The notes: a model not told the origin generated them from the letters alone. Counted from the first letter of the stretch, positions 1-7,447 are shown. The stretch is DNA of 8,700 nt from Microcaldota archaeon (GCA_030668565.1 DAOVFD010000041.1:1-8700); one strand, 5' to 3'. Made by a program: numbers and translations.

Positions 1-1614
1 AACAGTGCATTTGATTATGACAATCTCACTTCCGCAAAAAAGGAGTACAAAAGACTCGCAAAGGACTTCAAGCTTTTCGGTCATCTTCTTGTCGAGTATC
101 AGTCTTTTGTCGACACATTTACAGAAATGCTCGGAAAAAAAGCCCCACCCGAATTCAAAAAACTTTGGAACGCTTACTGGACCCAGTTCGGAGAAGTGAC
201 CACAATCAACAAAATCCTGAAGGGGATGGATGACTGCAGAAACCTACTTGAAGATGAAACAAAAGGAAAGAAAGCAGCGGAGGAGAAATACGGCAAGGAT
301 TTCGTTTCGTTGACAGCAAGTACGCTGGGGATGAAAGCAGTACCTAAAAAAACTGAAAAAGAACCTAATCCCAAAGAACTAAAAGAGCTTTTTGAGAACG
401 GCCACCTTACTGAATTCCTGTTATACACAGAGCTGTCTAAAAATCCGGCAAACAAGGCCAAAGAAGAGGATTCGACAAGGATAAAGGCATTTCAGTTGAT
501 TTTCAACGAACTGATGCTAAAGGATTCCGCCTTTCGTAAATATCTTAAAGAGGGATACCCAACCGCCCTTAAGAAAGGGAAGAAAATTAAAGTCGATGGA
601 AACTATCCGACTGCAAGGACTCCGATAAGGGCGGTTAATACGTTCCTTAGGGAAAAAGCACTGGAACCGGATCACAAATTCCTGACAGTACTGGTTGACG
701 AGGGGGTGTATCCGCATATGCTAGGAAAAAAAGAGCAGCTTGATGCAGCCACAATCAAATCAATGGCGTTGTATCTTGGTATAGAGCCCAAACCCCCGGA
801 AGCCAAACCACTCGAGGAGCAGACTAAAGACCTTAGTTCAGCCGAGAAGGAGTTTTATGAGACATACCTGATGGGATGGCTTGAGGAAAAGGAGAATGAT
901 TACGTGATACGCCTCGCGGGCGTTATAGATTACTTCACAAAGGAGGTCCGCGGCGGTAAGCTGAAAACACCATTCAGTTACAATCAGCTCGACTCCAAGC
1001 TGAAGTATCTGGAATCCGGAGGATATATGCACAGCAGGGTGCTTTCGTTCAAGCCCAGCAAGGTTTCCGTAGCAATCCTCTCTGGAAAAGGAATAGGCAA
1101 TGCGCTGCAGACACTTAGCATAGGCCAAAATTCAATAGGTTCGAACAGCGCCGAGGTAAGAATTGCAGCCGTTGAGCTTATTCTGGATACTGTCGTGGCG
1201 GGAGCGGACACCTTCTTCAGAGGTGAAAACGCCCCCAACTACAAGAATAAACTGAAGAAAACAAAAATTAAAATAGACGGCAAATATGATGCAAAGGTGG
1301 AGGGTGAAACGCTAAAGGTAGTGCAGGATTTTCTGTTCAACTATGCAAAAACCAACGATGCTTTTTATACAGCCCTGAAAGATATGGGTGTGGACTACCT
1401 CACTGATATCAAGGCCACAGGAAGATTCGATGAAAACACTGCCAGGGCGCTCGCAGTATACATAACGGTAATCAGTGGGACATGGAAGACTGAAAAAGAG
1501 TCTCTTGATAAAGCTGATACGGCCTATAACGCTGAGACGGTCAAAGGGGGGGCAAAAAAAACAACTCTGAAAAAGCCTGAACCGACCGGAGAAGTGAAAT
1601 TCACGTTCAAATAG
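1..1614 (+). CDS. Large Lys/Glu-rich protein with a duplicated ~103-residue domain, 5' end missing
   Basis: I do not recognise this protein. The reading frame is open from base 1 without a stop, so the gene begins before the window. The first in-window ATG (127) is probably internal, because the 42 codons before it have the same Lys/Glu-rich helical character. 537 codons plus TAG are visible. Residues 1-150 (numbered from base 1) look all-helical. Two copies of a repeat follow, about residues 159-260 and 386-488, each built as helix, a Lys-rich stretch ending in [IV]DG[KN]Y, an amphipathic helix ending in FL, and a short helix of the form D..T....A.Y. A helical linker lies between them. The tail is Lys-rich (KKTTLKKPEP). 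Only one cysteine is visible and there is no membrane span. Parts of the repeat recall peptidoglycan-binding-domain motifs, but the spacing is not canonical. Localisation is unknown because the N-terminus is missing. It is convergent with the 134-residue gene, stop codon against stop codon. Confidence 0.9.
   Translation, partial: NSAFDYDNLTSAKKEYKRLAKDFKLFGHLLVEYQSFVDTFTEMLGKKAPPEFKKLWNAYWTQFGEVTTINKILKGMDDCRNLLEDETKGKKAAEEKYGKDFVSLTASTLGMKAVPKKTEKEPNPKELKELFENGHLTEFLLYTELSKNPANKAKEEDSTRIKAFQLIFNELMLKDSAFRKYLKEGYPTALKKGKKIKVDGNYPTARTPIRAVNTFLREKALEPDHKFLTVLVDEGVYPHMLGKKEQLDAATIKSMALYLGIEPKPPEAKPLEEQTKDLSSAEKEFYETYLMGWLEEKENDYVIRLAGVIDYFTKEVRGGKLKTPFSYNQLDSKLKYLESGGYMHSRVLSFKPSKVSVAILSGKGIGNALQTLSIGQNSIGSNSAEVRIAAVELILDTVVAGADTFFRGENAPNYKNKLKKTKIKIDGKYDAKVEGETLKVVQDFLFNYAKTNDAFYTALKDMGVDYLTDIKATGRFDENTARALAVYITVISGTWKTEKESLDKADTAYNAETVKGGAKKTTLKKPEPTGEVKFTFK
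475..780 (+). repeat. Protein-level repeat copy 1 within the left partial gene
   Basis: This segment encodes about 102 residues that align with those of 1156-1464. The first 44 residues align without gaps, with about 13 identities by my hand count. The clearest match is LKKGKKIKVDGNY (568-606) against LKKTKIKIDGKY in copy 2. After a two-residue gap, IRAVNTFL matches LKVVQDFL, FLTVLVDEGV matches FYTALKDMGV, and DAATIKSMALYL matches DENTARALAVYI. The DNA itself has diverged, so this is an old domain duplication and not a recent DNA repeat. Confidence 0.75.
1156..1464 (+). repeat. Protein-level repeat copy 2 within the left partial gene
   Basis: This is the second copy of the ~103-residue domain, beginning 681 bases (227 residues) after the first. 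It contains IDGKY at about 1273-1287, LKVVQDFL about ten residues later, and the closing TGRFDENTARAL. The IDGKY and TGRFDENTARAL stretches resemble the two halves of the PG_binding_1 signature (vDGxfGpxT..av..fQ and tGxvdxxTxxaL). Here they are separated by a much longer spacer of roughly 28 residues, so domain assignment is open. Confidence 0.75.
1554..1561 (-). terminator. T8 tract, possible terminator for the minus-strand unit
   Basis: On the minus strand this is a run of eight T about 53 bases past the stop of the 134-residue gene. It lies inside the coding sequence of the convergent gene, where it reads as A8 in Ala-Lys-Lys. It could end transcripts of the minus-strand unit, making the two convergent transcripts overlap by some tens of bases. 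Evidence is composition only. Confidence 0.35.
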
Positions 1615-2019
1615 CTATTTTTTTGTTTTTTTCGGTTTCTTGAACTTTATTGTCGGTGGAATTAACGGCGGGGTCAGGTTGAAAATCCTTGCTATGAAAA
1701 CCGAGTTTATTGCCGCACTGTAATTTATTGCATTGATTATCTGTTCACCAACGAGTCCGGTTACCCTCCGTGTTTTCTTCCATTCATTGTAGGCAGTCTT
1801 GACATCCTGTCCCTTGAAGCGTGCCCTGCCATCTATGCGGATGTAACTTCCATGAGGCATGTATCTCGCAAGATAGCTGAAATTCAATTTTAGAATGTTG
1901 TTTTTTACTTCAGCATTATTGATGTCTATGTTTGTGTTGATCCCCTTCGGCATTTTGGGTATTCCCTCCTCCGCCTTTCTCGCTTCTGCGAAATTGAAAT
2001 CCAGAAATTCCAACATCAT
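1615..2019 (-). CDS. Conserved small archaeal protein, possibly SecB-like fold
   Basis: This is a 134-residue protein with no signal peptide or membrane span and no cysteine, so it is likely cytosolic. After an N-terminal segment (LEFLDFNFAEARKAEE, residues 3-18), strands are suggested at about 27-38 (alternating I/N/D), 42-53 (ILKLNFSYLARY) and 58-69 (SYIRIDGRARFK). Two helices follow: 71-86 with Trp80, and 89-113. The end is proline-rich (TPPLIPP, 116-122), then KFKKPKKTKK. From memory this matches uncharacterised archaeal proteins of the pattern LxFxFxxxYxP, IxIxG, W+K, N, LPPPIPLP. The strand-strand-helix order with a Pro-rich loop after the helix also recalls the SecB chaperone; that is inference and needs a profile search. 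The start follows a good ribosome-binding site; a second ATG comes right after the first. It lies 46 bases behind the giant exported-protein gene and probably shares its transcript. Its stop abuts the convergent gene's stop. Confidence 0.85.
   Translation of the reverse strand: MMLEFLDFNFAEARKAEEGIPKMPKGINTNIDINNAEVKNNILKLNFSYLARYMPHGSYIRIDGRARFKGQDVKTAYNEWKKTRRVTGLVGEQIINAINYSAAINSVFIARIFNLTPPLIPPTIKFKKPKKTKK
1618..1632 (+). terminator. Oligo-T terminator for the left partial gene
   Basis: Three bases after the plus-strand TAG there are two runs of seven T separated by one G. Oligo-T tracts are enough to terminate archaeal RNA polymerase. The same bases encode the Lys-rich C-terminus of the opposing gene when read on the minus strand (part of KKPKKTKK), so the tract may be there partly for that reason. 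No stem-loop is needed or seen. Confidence 0.5.
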
Positions 2020-2065
2020 CCTATCATCTCCATTTTGCCTATGCAGTTATTTTTTATTAATCTTA
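2020..2065 (-). other. 46-base intergenic spacer inside a likely operon
   Basis: This spacer lies between the stop of the giant exported-protein gene and the ATG of the 134-residue gene. It is A/T-rich on the minus strand and ends in the ribosome-binding site. There is no T-run on the minus strand to suggest termination between the genes, supporting co-transcription. An A-rich TATA-like stretch is present but does not have the 23-base spacing of the two better promoters. Confidence 0.5.
2023..2031 (-). promoter_or_regulatory. Shine-Dalgarno sequence of the 134-residue gene
   Basis: The minus strand reads GGAGATGAT, eight of nine bases matching the ideal GGAGGTGAT complement of the 16S rRNA 3' end. 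GGAG ends eight bases before the ATG at 2019. It decides the start and contrasts with the two divergent genes at 7426 and 7524, which lack one. It suggests that this gene is translated from an internal position on a longer mRNA. Confidence 0.75.
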
Positions 2066-5000
2066 CTATGGATGCTTCGGTGTTTTGGGTACCGGTGGCG
2101 GCGCGAGCATTGTTGGCCCGGTCGTACCGCCGCCTATCGTAAACAGGAAGAAACATCCTATCTCAGGTGTCTTCGATATCGAATGGTAAGGACTGTAAGC
2201 TGCGTTGCTGTAGTTTTCGGGCCTGTCACTCCACCCATATCCATATACACTGACCGAGGAAGGAACTTCTCCAATGTCAAAGTTGACTTTCAGTGAAACT
2301 CCACCACCACCTTCTTTTGTTGCAGGTACCACCCCGCCCATAGCACCTATAGTCACAGCCGGGGTGATTTCAAGGTCAAAACCGCTGAACAGGCCTACTT
2401 CCTCTCTCTTGGCGGTTATAAGGTATGCCTTGACATTATCGACGTATTCGAAGTACAATCCGGCATCCCAGTATACACTGTCCTTGTCAAAAATGTATCC
2501 CTGTGCTGCAAGATATGTTTTTATTTTTCCGTTGAATTTTTTCTCCAGTTTGGTCTTTTCATCATAAAACCAGTTCCAGAGGTTGTCAAGCAGCGCCTTC
2601 TGTTGCGTATCAGTAAGAAGTACCTTTTTCCCGTCAAGCACTCTGGTCAGAAGCGCGGGTGTGAACACTACCTCTCCCGACAGGTCCTCGCAAAGTTTTT
2701 TCCTCAGTTCGGAATCCGTTATCTTATCGAATCTTCCGCCCTTTATTGCAGCCTTGTATTTCCCGAACTTATTTACAAGTTGTCTGTATTTTTTTGAGTC
2801 TTCCAGGATATTGGAGAACAATGACACTGCCCCCTCAACAAACGCACCCGGCTTCACGAACTTTTCTTTTATCCCCGGCTCCTCTGTTTCAAGCTCTTCT
2901 ATGGCAAGCAACACGCCAGCATCGAAGGCAATGCGCTGCAACCACAATCCGCTGAAAACATCAAAACCAAAACCTGTGCCTATGAGTGCTATCTTCTGCT
3001 GTGTAACGCCTTCCTCTTCTATCAGTTCCCTGGCACCGGGCATCCATGTTGGGAGAGAGGCAAATACTCTCCAGAACCCAGTCTCCCATGTTAAAAGTGC
3101 TCTTGCCTGAGCGGTTTCCGGCATCTGTTCAGTCCATTTGTTTTCCTCCTCCTTTGCAATTATTTTGGCCTCAAAAGAGAAATTCTTGGTTATCTGTACG
3201 CCGAGGTAGTAATCATCGAAAATCTGGTGCACCTCGGTTTCGTATTTGCTTTTGAACTTGTTTATACGGGTTGCCGCGCTTTTCGGGTCCTTGTTGACGT
3301 TTGCAAGCAGCTCGTTGTATTCACTCATTATATTCTCGAACCCGGCAATCCTGCTTACGTCGAACTTCACTTTTACATCATCCAGTGCCTTCATAAACCC
3401 TATAAATCTCCAGAAGGTCGCGTCATATTTGGCCTTCTTTCCCTCTCCTTCTATCTCTTCTACTTTGAACTGATTGATAACATGCGCCAGCCCGCCGAGA
3501 ATAACACCGTTTGAAACTTCACCGGTTCCGTAAAGCGTGGTGCCGACTCTCCACATGCCTTCAACGTAATTTCTTAACGCTTCGGATTCACTCAGCATAG
3601 CGAGTGCTTTCAGGTTTGTAGTCCCTGCCTCCAAATATGTTCCTGCACCTGTAGCCCAGTTCGGCGCCTGTTTCTTGAACAGAATTCCCCCTCTGCCTAT
3701 CCAGTCTTCTGGTGTGAATGTGCCGCCCTCTTCTTCCCATGTCTTTGCAACCTGCCCAAGACCTCCACCCATCACAAGTTCCCAGGCTTCCTTTCCTTCT
3801 GTCTGCCTTATCATGAAGACCGCGTCCTGAAGCACATACTGCTCCTCTTTGCCGACCTTTTTGATTTGCATCATTTTTCCCGGAAGCGTGATTTCATATA
3901 CCCTTGTAGCCTCGCCTTCCTTGGTTATCTTGGTGGTTGCAACACCAGGGGTCCATTCATAATACAGCGGTTGCTGGCTGTTGACAAGGGTGTGGCTTTT
4001 TTCCTCTTCAGCTGCAGCCTTTTCCTGCTCTGCCTTTTCGATGTTGGCTTCGGCTTCCTCAATGGTAGTGTCAGAGCATCCGAGTTCTTCCAGGTCTTTT
4101 AATGCAGAGGTTATATCCCCATCTGCCGCGTCTATCTTTGCCTGCGCTGCAGCCCTTTCCTCGTCTGTTGTGGAGTTGTTGAGTTCTGTTACTGCGTTGC
4201 TTCTTCGCTGCTCTGCGGCACTTTTTCTGTCCAGTGCAACAATAGCATTCTGCATGTCATCTATCGTTTTTTTCGCGTTTGTTATCGTTGTATTGACCTC
4301 ATCCAGCGAGGACTTGATGTCTGCCGTAAGGAAAGGCACGGACTGGAAATGAAGCAGCCCCGCAGTTTTGCCTATATCAAATGCGAGCGCACCCCCACCA
4401 GTGAGCGGTTCCTTGGTCGGTTCTATGTTCCATGCGCCGGTCACAGGTGTCTTGAAATTATTGTCAAAATAACCTGCGAGGAAATTAAGCATCTCAACAA
4501 AATCATTCTTTCCCCCCATTAGTTCAAAAATCGCGCCGTTCTTGTCAACGTAAAAGAACCTTGAGGTCGTCCAGGCCTTTCCCTCTGCGGTCTGCTCTCC
4601 GTTAACGACAATAAACTGCTCGCTTGGGTTTTCAATATCCCAGGCATTCGTAAGTGCGCTGAGAAGCCATTTCTTCGTTCCATCATCAAGTTCCTCATAT
4701 CCTCCAACGGCACTTTCAATTCCGAGTTCCTTGCCTTTCGCTACTCCTTTTTTGATAGTGCCCATAGGCATCATTACTATTGCTCCACCAGCAAAAATCC
4801 TGCCTCCAGTGTCATAGCTTCCCCCAAGGGCAGCCCCTCCTGTTGAGGTTAAAATCGAGCCAAGAGCCCCACCGCCAACTTCCCATTCATCTGAGATACT
4901 CTTTGCCAGAATACCGCCAGCTCCTCCTCCACCTATGGGTTTGCCTGAATAGCCCAGGGGTGCAGAAGTTATAAATGCCTTGTGTATCTCGTTAATCAGT

Positions 5001-7426
5001 TCAGTAGCGCTCAGACCGGAGATACGGGTTTGAGGGAGATAATCCGTAATATTTATTATTGGATGACCGGGCCAGAGATAACCTTCCACACTGCCCTTAA
5101 CCAGTCCGGTACCCGAATAAATCTGGAGCGGATTGAATATCGGGAGCTGTATTCCTCCCCCATAGCCATAGGGGCCGTATGTGTATGCGCCTCCACCGGT
5201 AAAGGGCAGTCTCGGGGGAATAACCTGCAAATGGGGCGGGAAAGGCGAAGGAGCGAGAGTATACGGCACTCCTTTCTTACCCTCCCCAATCGGATAAATA
5301 TATTTCGGGTCTGGTCTTTGCTCGATTATATGGGGCGCGTTTGGATTTATGTAGATGTTACTATCCATGAGGTCGTATCTTGTATATTGTGCCAGCTTGC
5401 TTTCGTCTATTTCAGCTATCTCACTGAATGCGGAATCAAGTTTATCCATTATCTTCCTGATGGTCGGGGGCGCAAGCTGGAAAGGCGAGGTGGGGTTAAG
5501 TATGGATGAAACCTCACCATCCACCCAGCCGGCAACTGTCAAAAGCGCCCGCTGGTAAGCGTCGGGGTTGTCGTTGCAGATGTATGCAAGGTTTCTCATC
5601 GCACCGAAATACTTCAGAACCAGGAGCGGATGGAGAGCCGCCAGCTTTACTGCTGTGGTGACCATCATCTCTTTTTCCTTCTCGCTCCCAACACCGCTAT
5701 CTCCGACACGGTTTGCATAATCGAGGAATGCGTTTTTCAGCAACGGACTATCCCAAAGATTAGCTATTTTCTGGCGTACTGTGGCTTCAGCCGGTTTCTC
5801 TTTGAGCAACTTCTCCAGCTCCTCTGGTGTCATCTGGTATGTTATATTGAAATATTCCTGCCATACCTTCATTGCGTTGGACATGTTCTCTTTTTTGAAT
5901 GCCTCCAGAATTCTGCTTCTCATCTGCTCCGGGAAATTCTTTGATTTGTAATTCAGACCCACAAATATTCTCCCGGTCATTTTATCTATTCTCAGGAGGT
6001 ATTTGGAATACTGGTTCCGCAACTCGGAAGATAGCACTGTGCTCGTAATAGTGCCTATTATTTCGGTATTGTCAATACTCATGGAGAAATACAGCTCATC
6101 AATCAACACCATCCCGTCTCTAAGTTCTGTCAACTGCTCCCCCACAGTTCCTTTCAAGCCGAATTTTTTAAGCAGTTTTTCCAGTGAAGCCAGCTCTTTT
6201 TCCACCCCGGTAAGTTCCTTTTTGCTTTTCTCATCTTCTTTCTTTTCAAGAAGCGCCTTCTTTTTGGTCAGGTACTCCAATCTCTCCTCCATTACTTCTA
6301 TGCCCCTGCCGGCTGGCTTGGCTTCGAATTTTTCAAACATCTCCTTGAATGTTTTGATGCGTGAGTACATGGAATATCCTTCCAATTCCTTTTCGAGCTG
6401 TTTTTCTTTTTTCTTTTTTTCAGCTTCCAGTGCTTTCGCTTCAATGAACATGTTCCTTACAACTTCTGTTGGGAGTTTGAATCCCTTTGCTGCCTTGACA
6501 GAGATTACTTTTGCCACAATTTTTTTCCTGTCCTCTTCGCCCATTCCTTTAAGCCACTTGATGAACGGCTTCCTTTCCTCTTCCTTTAGTTTTGAGGAAT
6601 ATGCGTAGAGAACCGCCTTCACAATATCTCTGGATTTTTCTTCACTAACTCCGAAAAAATCCCGGAATGCTTTAACCAGTGCAGCCGTCTTTTTCTGCTT
6701 GGTAACCCCCGGGCCAACGCTTACCTTGAAAGTTGATAGGAACGTGTTCAGTGTTTCGTCTTTGACAAGCGTGAGCCAGTCGATTTTCTTCGGCGTTGGT
6801 ACCATCGCAATTTTCGGAAGCCCTTTTTTGTCCAGTCCCTCCAGAAGATAATTGATGAAAGGCATCGGAGTGCGGCCTTCCTTTTTTTCATTCTGGTAAT
6901 AAGCATCGTGTTTCTTGTATGCTGCAACAAATTCCGGAAATGCCTTATTCTTCACCAACTCTACTTTTATGCCCCCATCATCGAAGCCTTTTTGGAACTC
7001 TTTGCTTTTCCCGTATTTATATAATTCGACAAGAACGGTATAGACCAGTTCACCGGTTTTGTCCTTCTGCCTTTTTTCCGATGGCCGTTTATAATACTCG
7101 AAAGTAAGGTAAAGCGCGAGCTGGCCAAGTTGATATTCCGAGTATTTCATAAGTGCCTTGAAGGTTTTTTTTGGAAGCTTGTCCTTTTTCACACCTGCAA
7201 GGTTCTCAAGCAGTTTCTTGGCTTTTTGTTCGACCTCACCGAATGTGAACATCTGTTTCTTCATTGGTTTCTTCATCAGAGTGCCGAATGCCTTTGCCAT
7301 AATATAATTCTGTTCTGAATAGTTTTTAAATCTTCTAACTTCCTGTGCCATCGAATAAGCAGGTGTGAAATTCACTTGCCCTGCTACAAGTAAGGAAACA
7401 AGAAGTTTTTTGAAGCGTTCGCCCAT
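2066..7426 (-). CDS. Giant exported surface protein, helical N-half and Gly-rich beta-like C-half
   Basis: This is one uninterrupted frame of 1786 residues; I do not recognise the family. Residues 1-27 look like a Sec signal peptide: a basic start (MGERFKK), a hydrophobic core (LLVSLLVAG) and a plausible cleavage site after SMA27. Residues 30-320 are Lys/Glu-rich helices and 325-425 a strongly charged coiled coil. Residues 430-700 are mixed helical with one mildly hydrophobic stretch (VKLAALHPLLVLKYFGAM). Residues 715-760 form a Pro-, then Gly/Tyr-rich hinge (PFPPHLQVIPPRLPF, GGGAYTYGPYGYGGG). From about 760 the protein is rich in Gly, aromatic and alternating-pattern strands with GGG turns (848-884, 1007-1027, 1215-1250, 1691-1720), broken by a coiled coil at 1037-1145. 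It ends in a Pro-rich tail (APPPVPKTPKHP). There are only four cysteines, no C-terminal membrane anchor, and several N-x-S/T sequons. The ATG follows a TATA-like box at leaderless spacing. Export is well supported; a beta-barrel or adhesin role is inference. Confidence 0.93.
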   Translation of the reverse strand: MGERFKKLLVSLLVAGQVNFTPAYSMAQEVRRFKNYSEQNYIMAKAFGTLMKKPMKKQMFTFGEVEQKAKKLLENLAGVKKDKLPKKTFKALMKYSEYQLGQLALYLTFEYYKRPSEKRQKDKTGELVYTVLVELYKYGKSKEFQKGFDDGGIKVELVKNKAFPEFVAAYKKHDAYYQNEKKEGRTPMPFINYLLEGLDKKGLPKIAMVPTPKKIDWLTLVKDETLNTFLSTFKVSVGPGVTKQKKTAALVKAFRDFFGVSEEKSRDIVKAVLYAYSSKLKEEERKPFIKWLKGMGEEDRKKIVAKVISVKAAKGFKLPTEVVRNMFIEAKALEAEKKKKEKQLEKELEGYSMYSRIKTFKEMFEKFEAKPAGRGIEVMEERLEYLTKKKALLEKKEDEKSKKELTGVEKELASLEKLLKKFGLKGTVGEQLTELRDGMVLIDELYFSMSIDNTEIIGTITSTVLSSELRNQYSKYLLRIDKMTGRIFVGLNYKSKNFPEQMRSRILEAFKKENMSNAMKVWQEYFNITYQMTPEELEKLLKEKPAEATVRQKIANLWDSPLLKNAFLDYANRVGDSGVGSEKEKEMMVTTAVKLAALHPLLVLKYFGAMRNLAYICNDNPDAYQRALLTVAGWVDGEVSSILNPTSPFQLAPPTIRKIMDKLDSAFSEIAEIDESKLAQYTRYDLMDSNIYINPNAPHIIEQRPDPKYIYPIGEGKKGVPYTLAPSPFPPHLQVIPPRLPFTGGGAYTYGPYGYGGGIQLPIFNPLQIYSGTGLVKGSVEGYLWPGHPIINITDYLPQTRISGLSATELINEIHKAFITSAPLGYSGKPIGGGGAGGILAKSISDEWEVGGGALGSILTSTGGAALGGSYDTGGRIFAGGAIVMMPMGTIKKGVAKGKELGIESAVGGYEELDDGTKKWLLSALTNAWDIENPSEQFIVVNGEQTAEGKAWTTSRFFYVDKNGAIFELMGGKNDFVEMLNFLAGYFDNNFKTPVTGAWNIEPTKEPLTGGGALAFDIGKTAGLLHFQSVPFLTADIKSSLDEVNTTITNAKKTIDDMQNAIVALDRKSAAEQRRSNAVTELNNSTTDEERAAAQAKIDAADGDITSALKDLEELGCSDTTIEEAEANIEKAEQEKAAAEEEKSHTLVNSQQPLYYEWTPGVATTKITKEGEATRVYEITLPGKMMQIKKVGKEEQYVLQDAVFMIRQTEGKEAWELVMGGGLGQVAKTWEEEGGTFTPEDWIGRGGILFKKQAPNWATGAGTYLEAGTTNLKALAMLSESEALRNYVEGMWRVGTTLYGTGEVSNGVILGGLAHVINQFKVEEIEGEGKKAKYDATFWRFIGFMKALDDVKVKFDVSRIAGFENIMSEYNELLANVNKDPKSAATRINKFKSKYETEVHQIFDDYYLGVQITKNFSFEAKIIAKEEENKWTEQMPETAQARALLTWETGFWRVFASLPTWMPGARELIEEEGVTQQKIALIGTGFGFDVFSGLWLQRIAFDAGVLLAIEELETEEPGIKEKFVKPGAFVEGAVSLFSNILEDSKKYRQLVNKFGKYKAAIKGGRFDKITDSELRKKLCEDLSGEVVFTPALLTRVLDGKKVLLTDTQQKALLDNLWNWFYDEKTKLEKKFNGKIKTYLAAQGYIFDKDSVYWDAGLYFEYVDNVKAYLITAKREEVGLFSGFDLEITPAVTIGAMGGVVPATKEGGGGVSLKVNFDIGEVPSSVSVYGYGWSDRPENYSNAAYSPYHSISKTPEIGCFFLFTIGGGTTGPTMLAPPPVPKTPKHP

Positions 7427-7447
7427 ATATTAAGAACTAAACACACC

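Noticed and set aside
127..1614. ATG at 127 as the true start of the left gene
   Set aside because: The same frame is open back to base 1 with coding-like helical sequence, and no promoter or ribosome-binding site stands out before 127.
2047..2060. A/T-rich stretch as a separate promoter for the 134-residue gene
   Set aside because: Its distance to the ATG differs from the 23-base geometry of the two convincing promoters, and a start from it would remove part of the ribosome-binding site. Not fully excluded.
1895..2296. 133-codon plus-strand open frame spanning two minus-strand genes
   Set aside because: It covers the start of the small gene, the spacer and the end of the giant gene on the opposite strand. 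Its Cys/Arg-rich second half is unlike its neighbours.
2583..3110. 175-codon plus-strand open frame
   Set aside because: Antisense to the giant gene, Ser/Pro-rich low-complexity product, with no start signal.
4982..5509. 175-codon plus-strand open frame
   Set aside because: Antisense to the Pro/Gly-rich hinge of the giant gene; the product has no recognisable domain.
6003..6608. 201-codon plus-strand open frame
   Set aside because: It lies wholly opposite the giant gene's Lys/Glu-rich coiled coil. Its Ser/Phe-rich product is the expected antisense reading of Lys/Glu codons.
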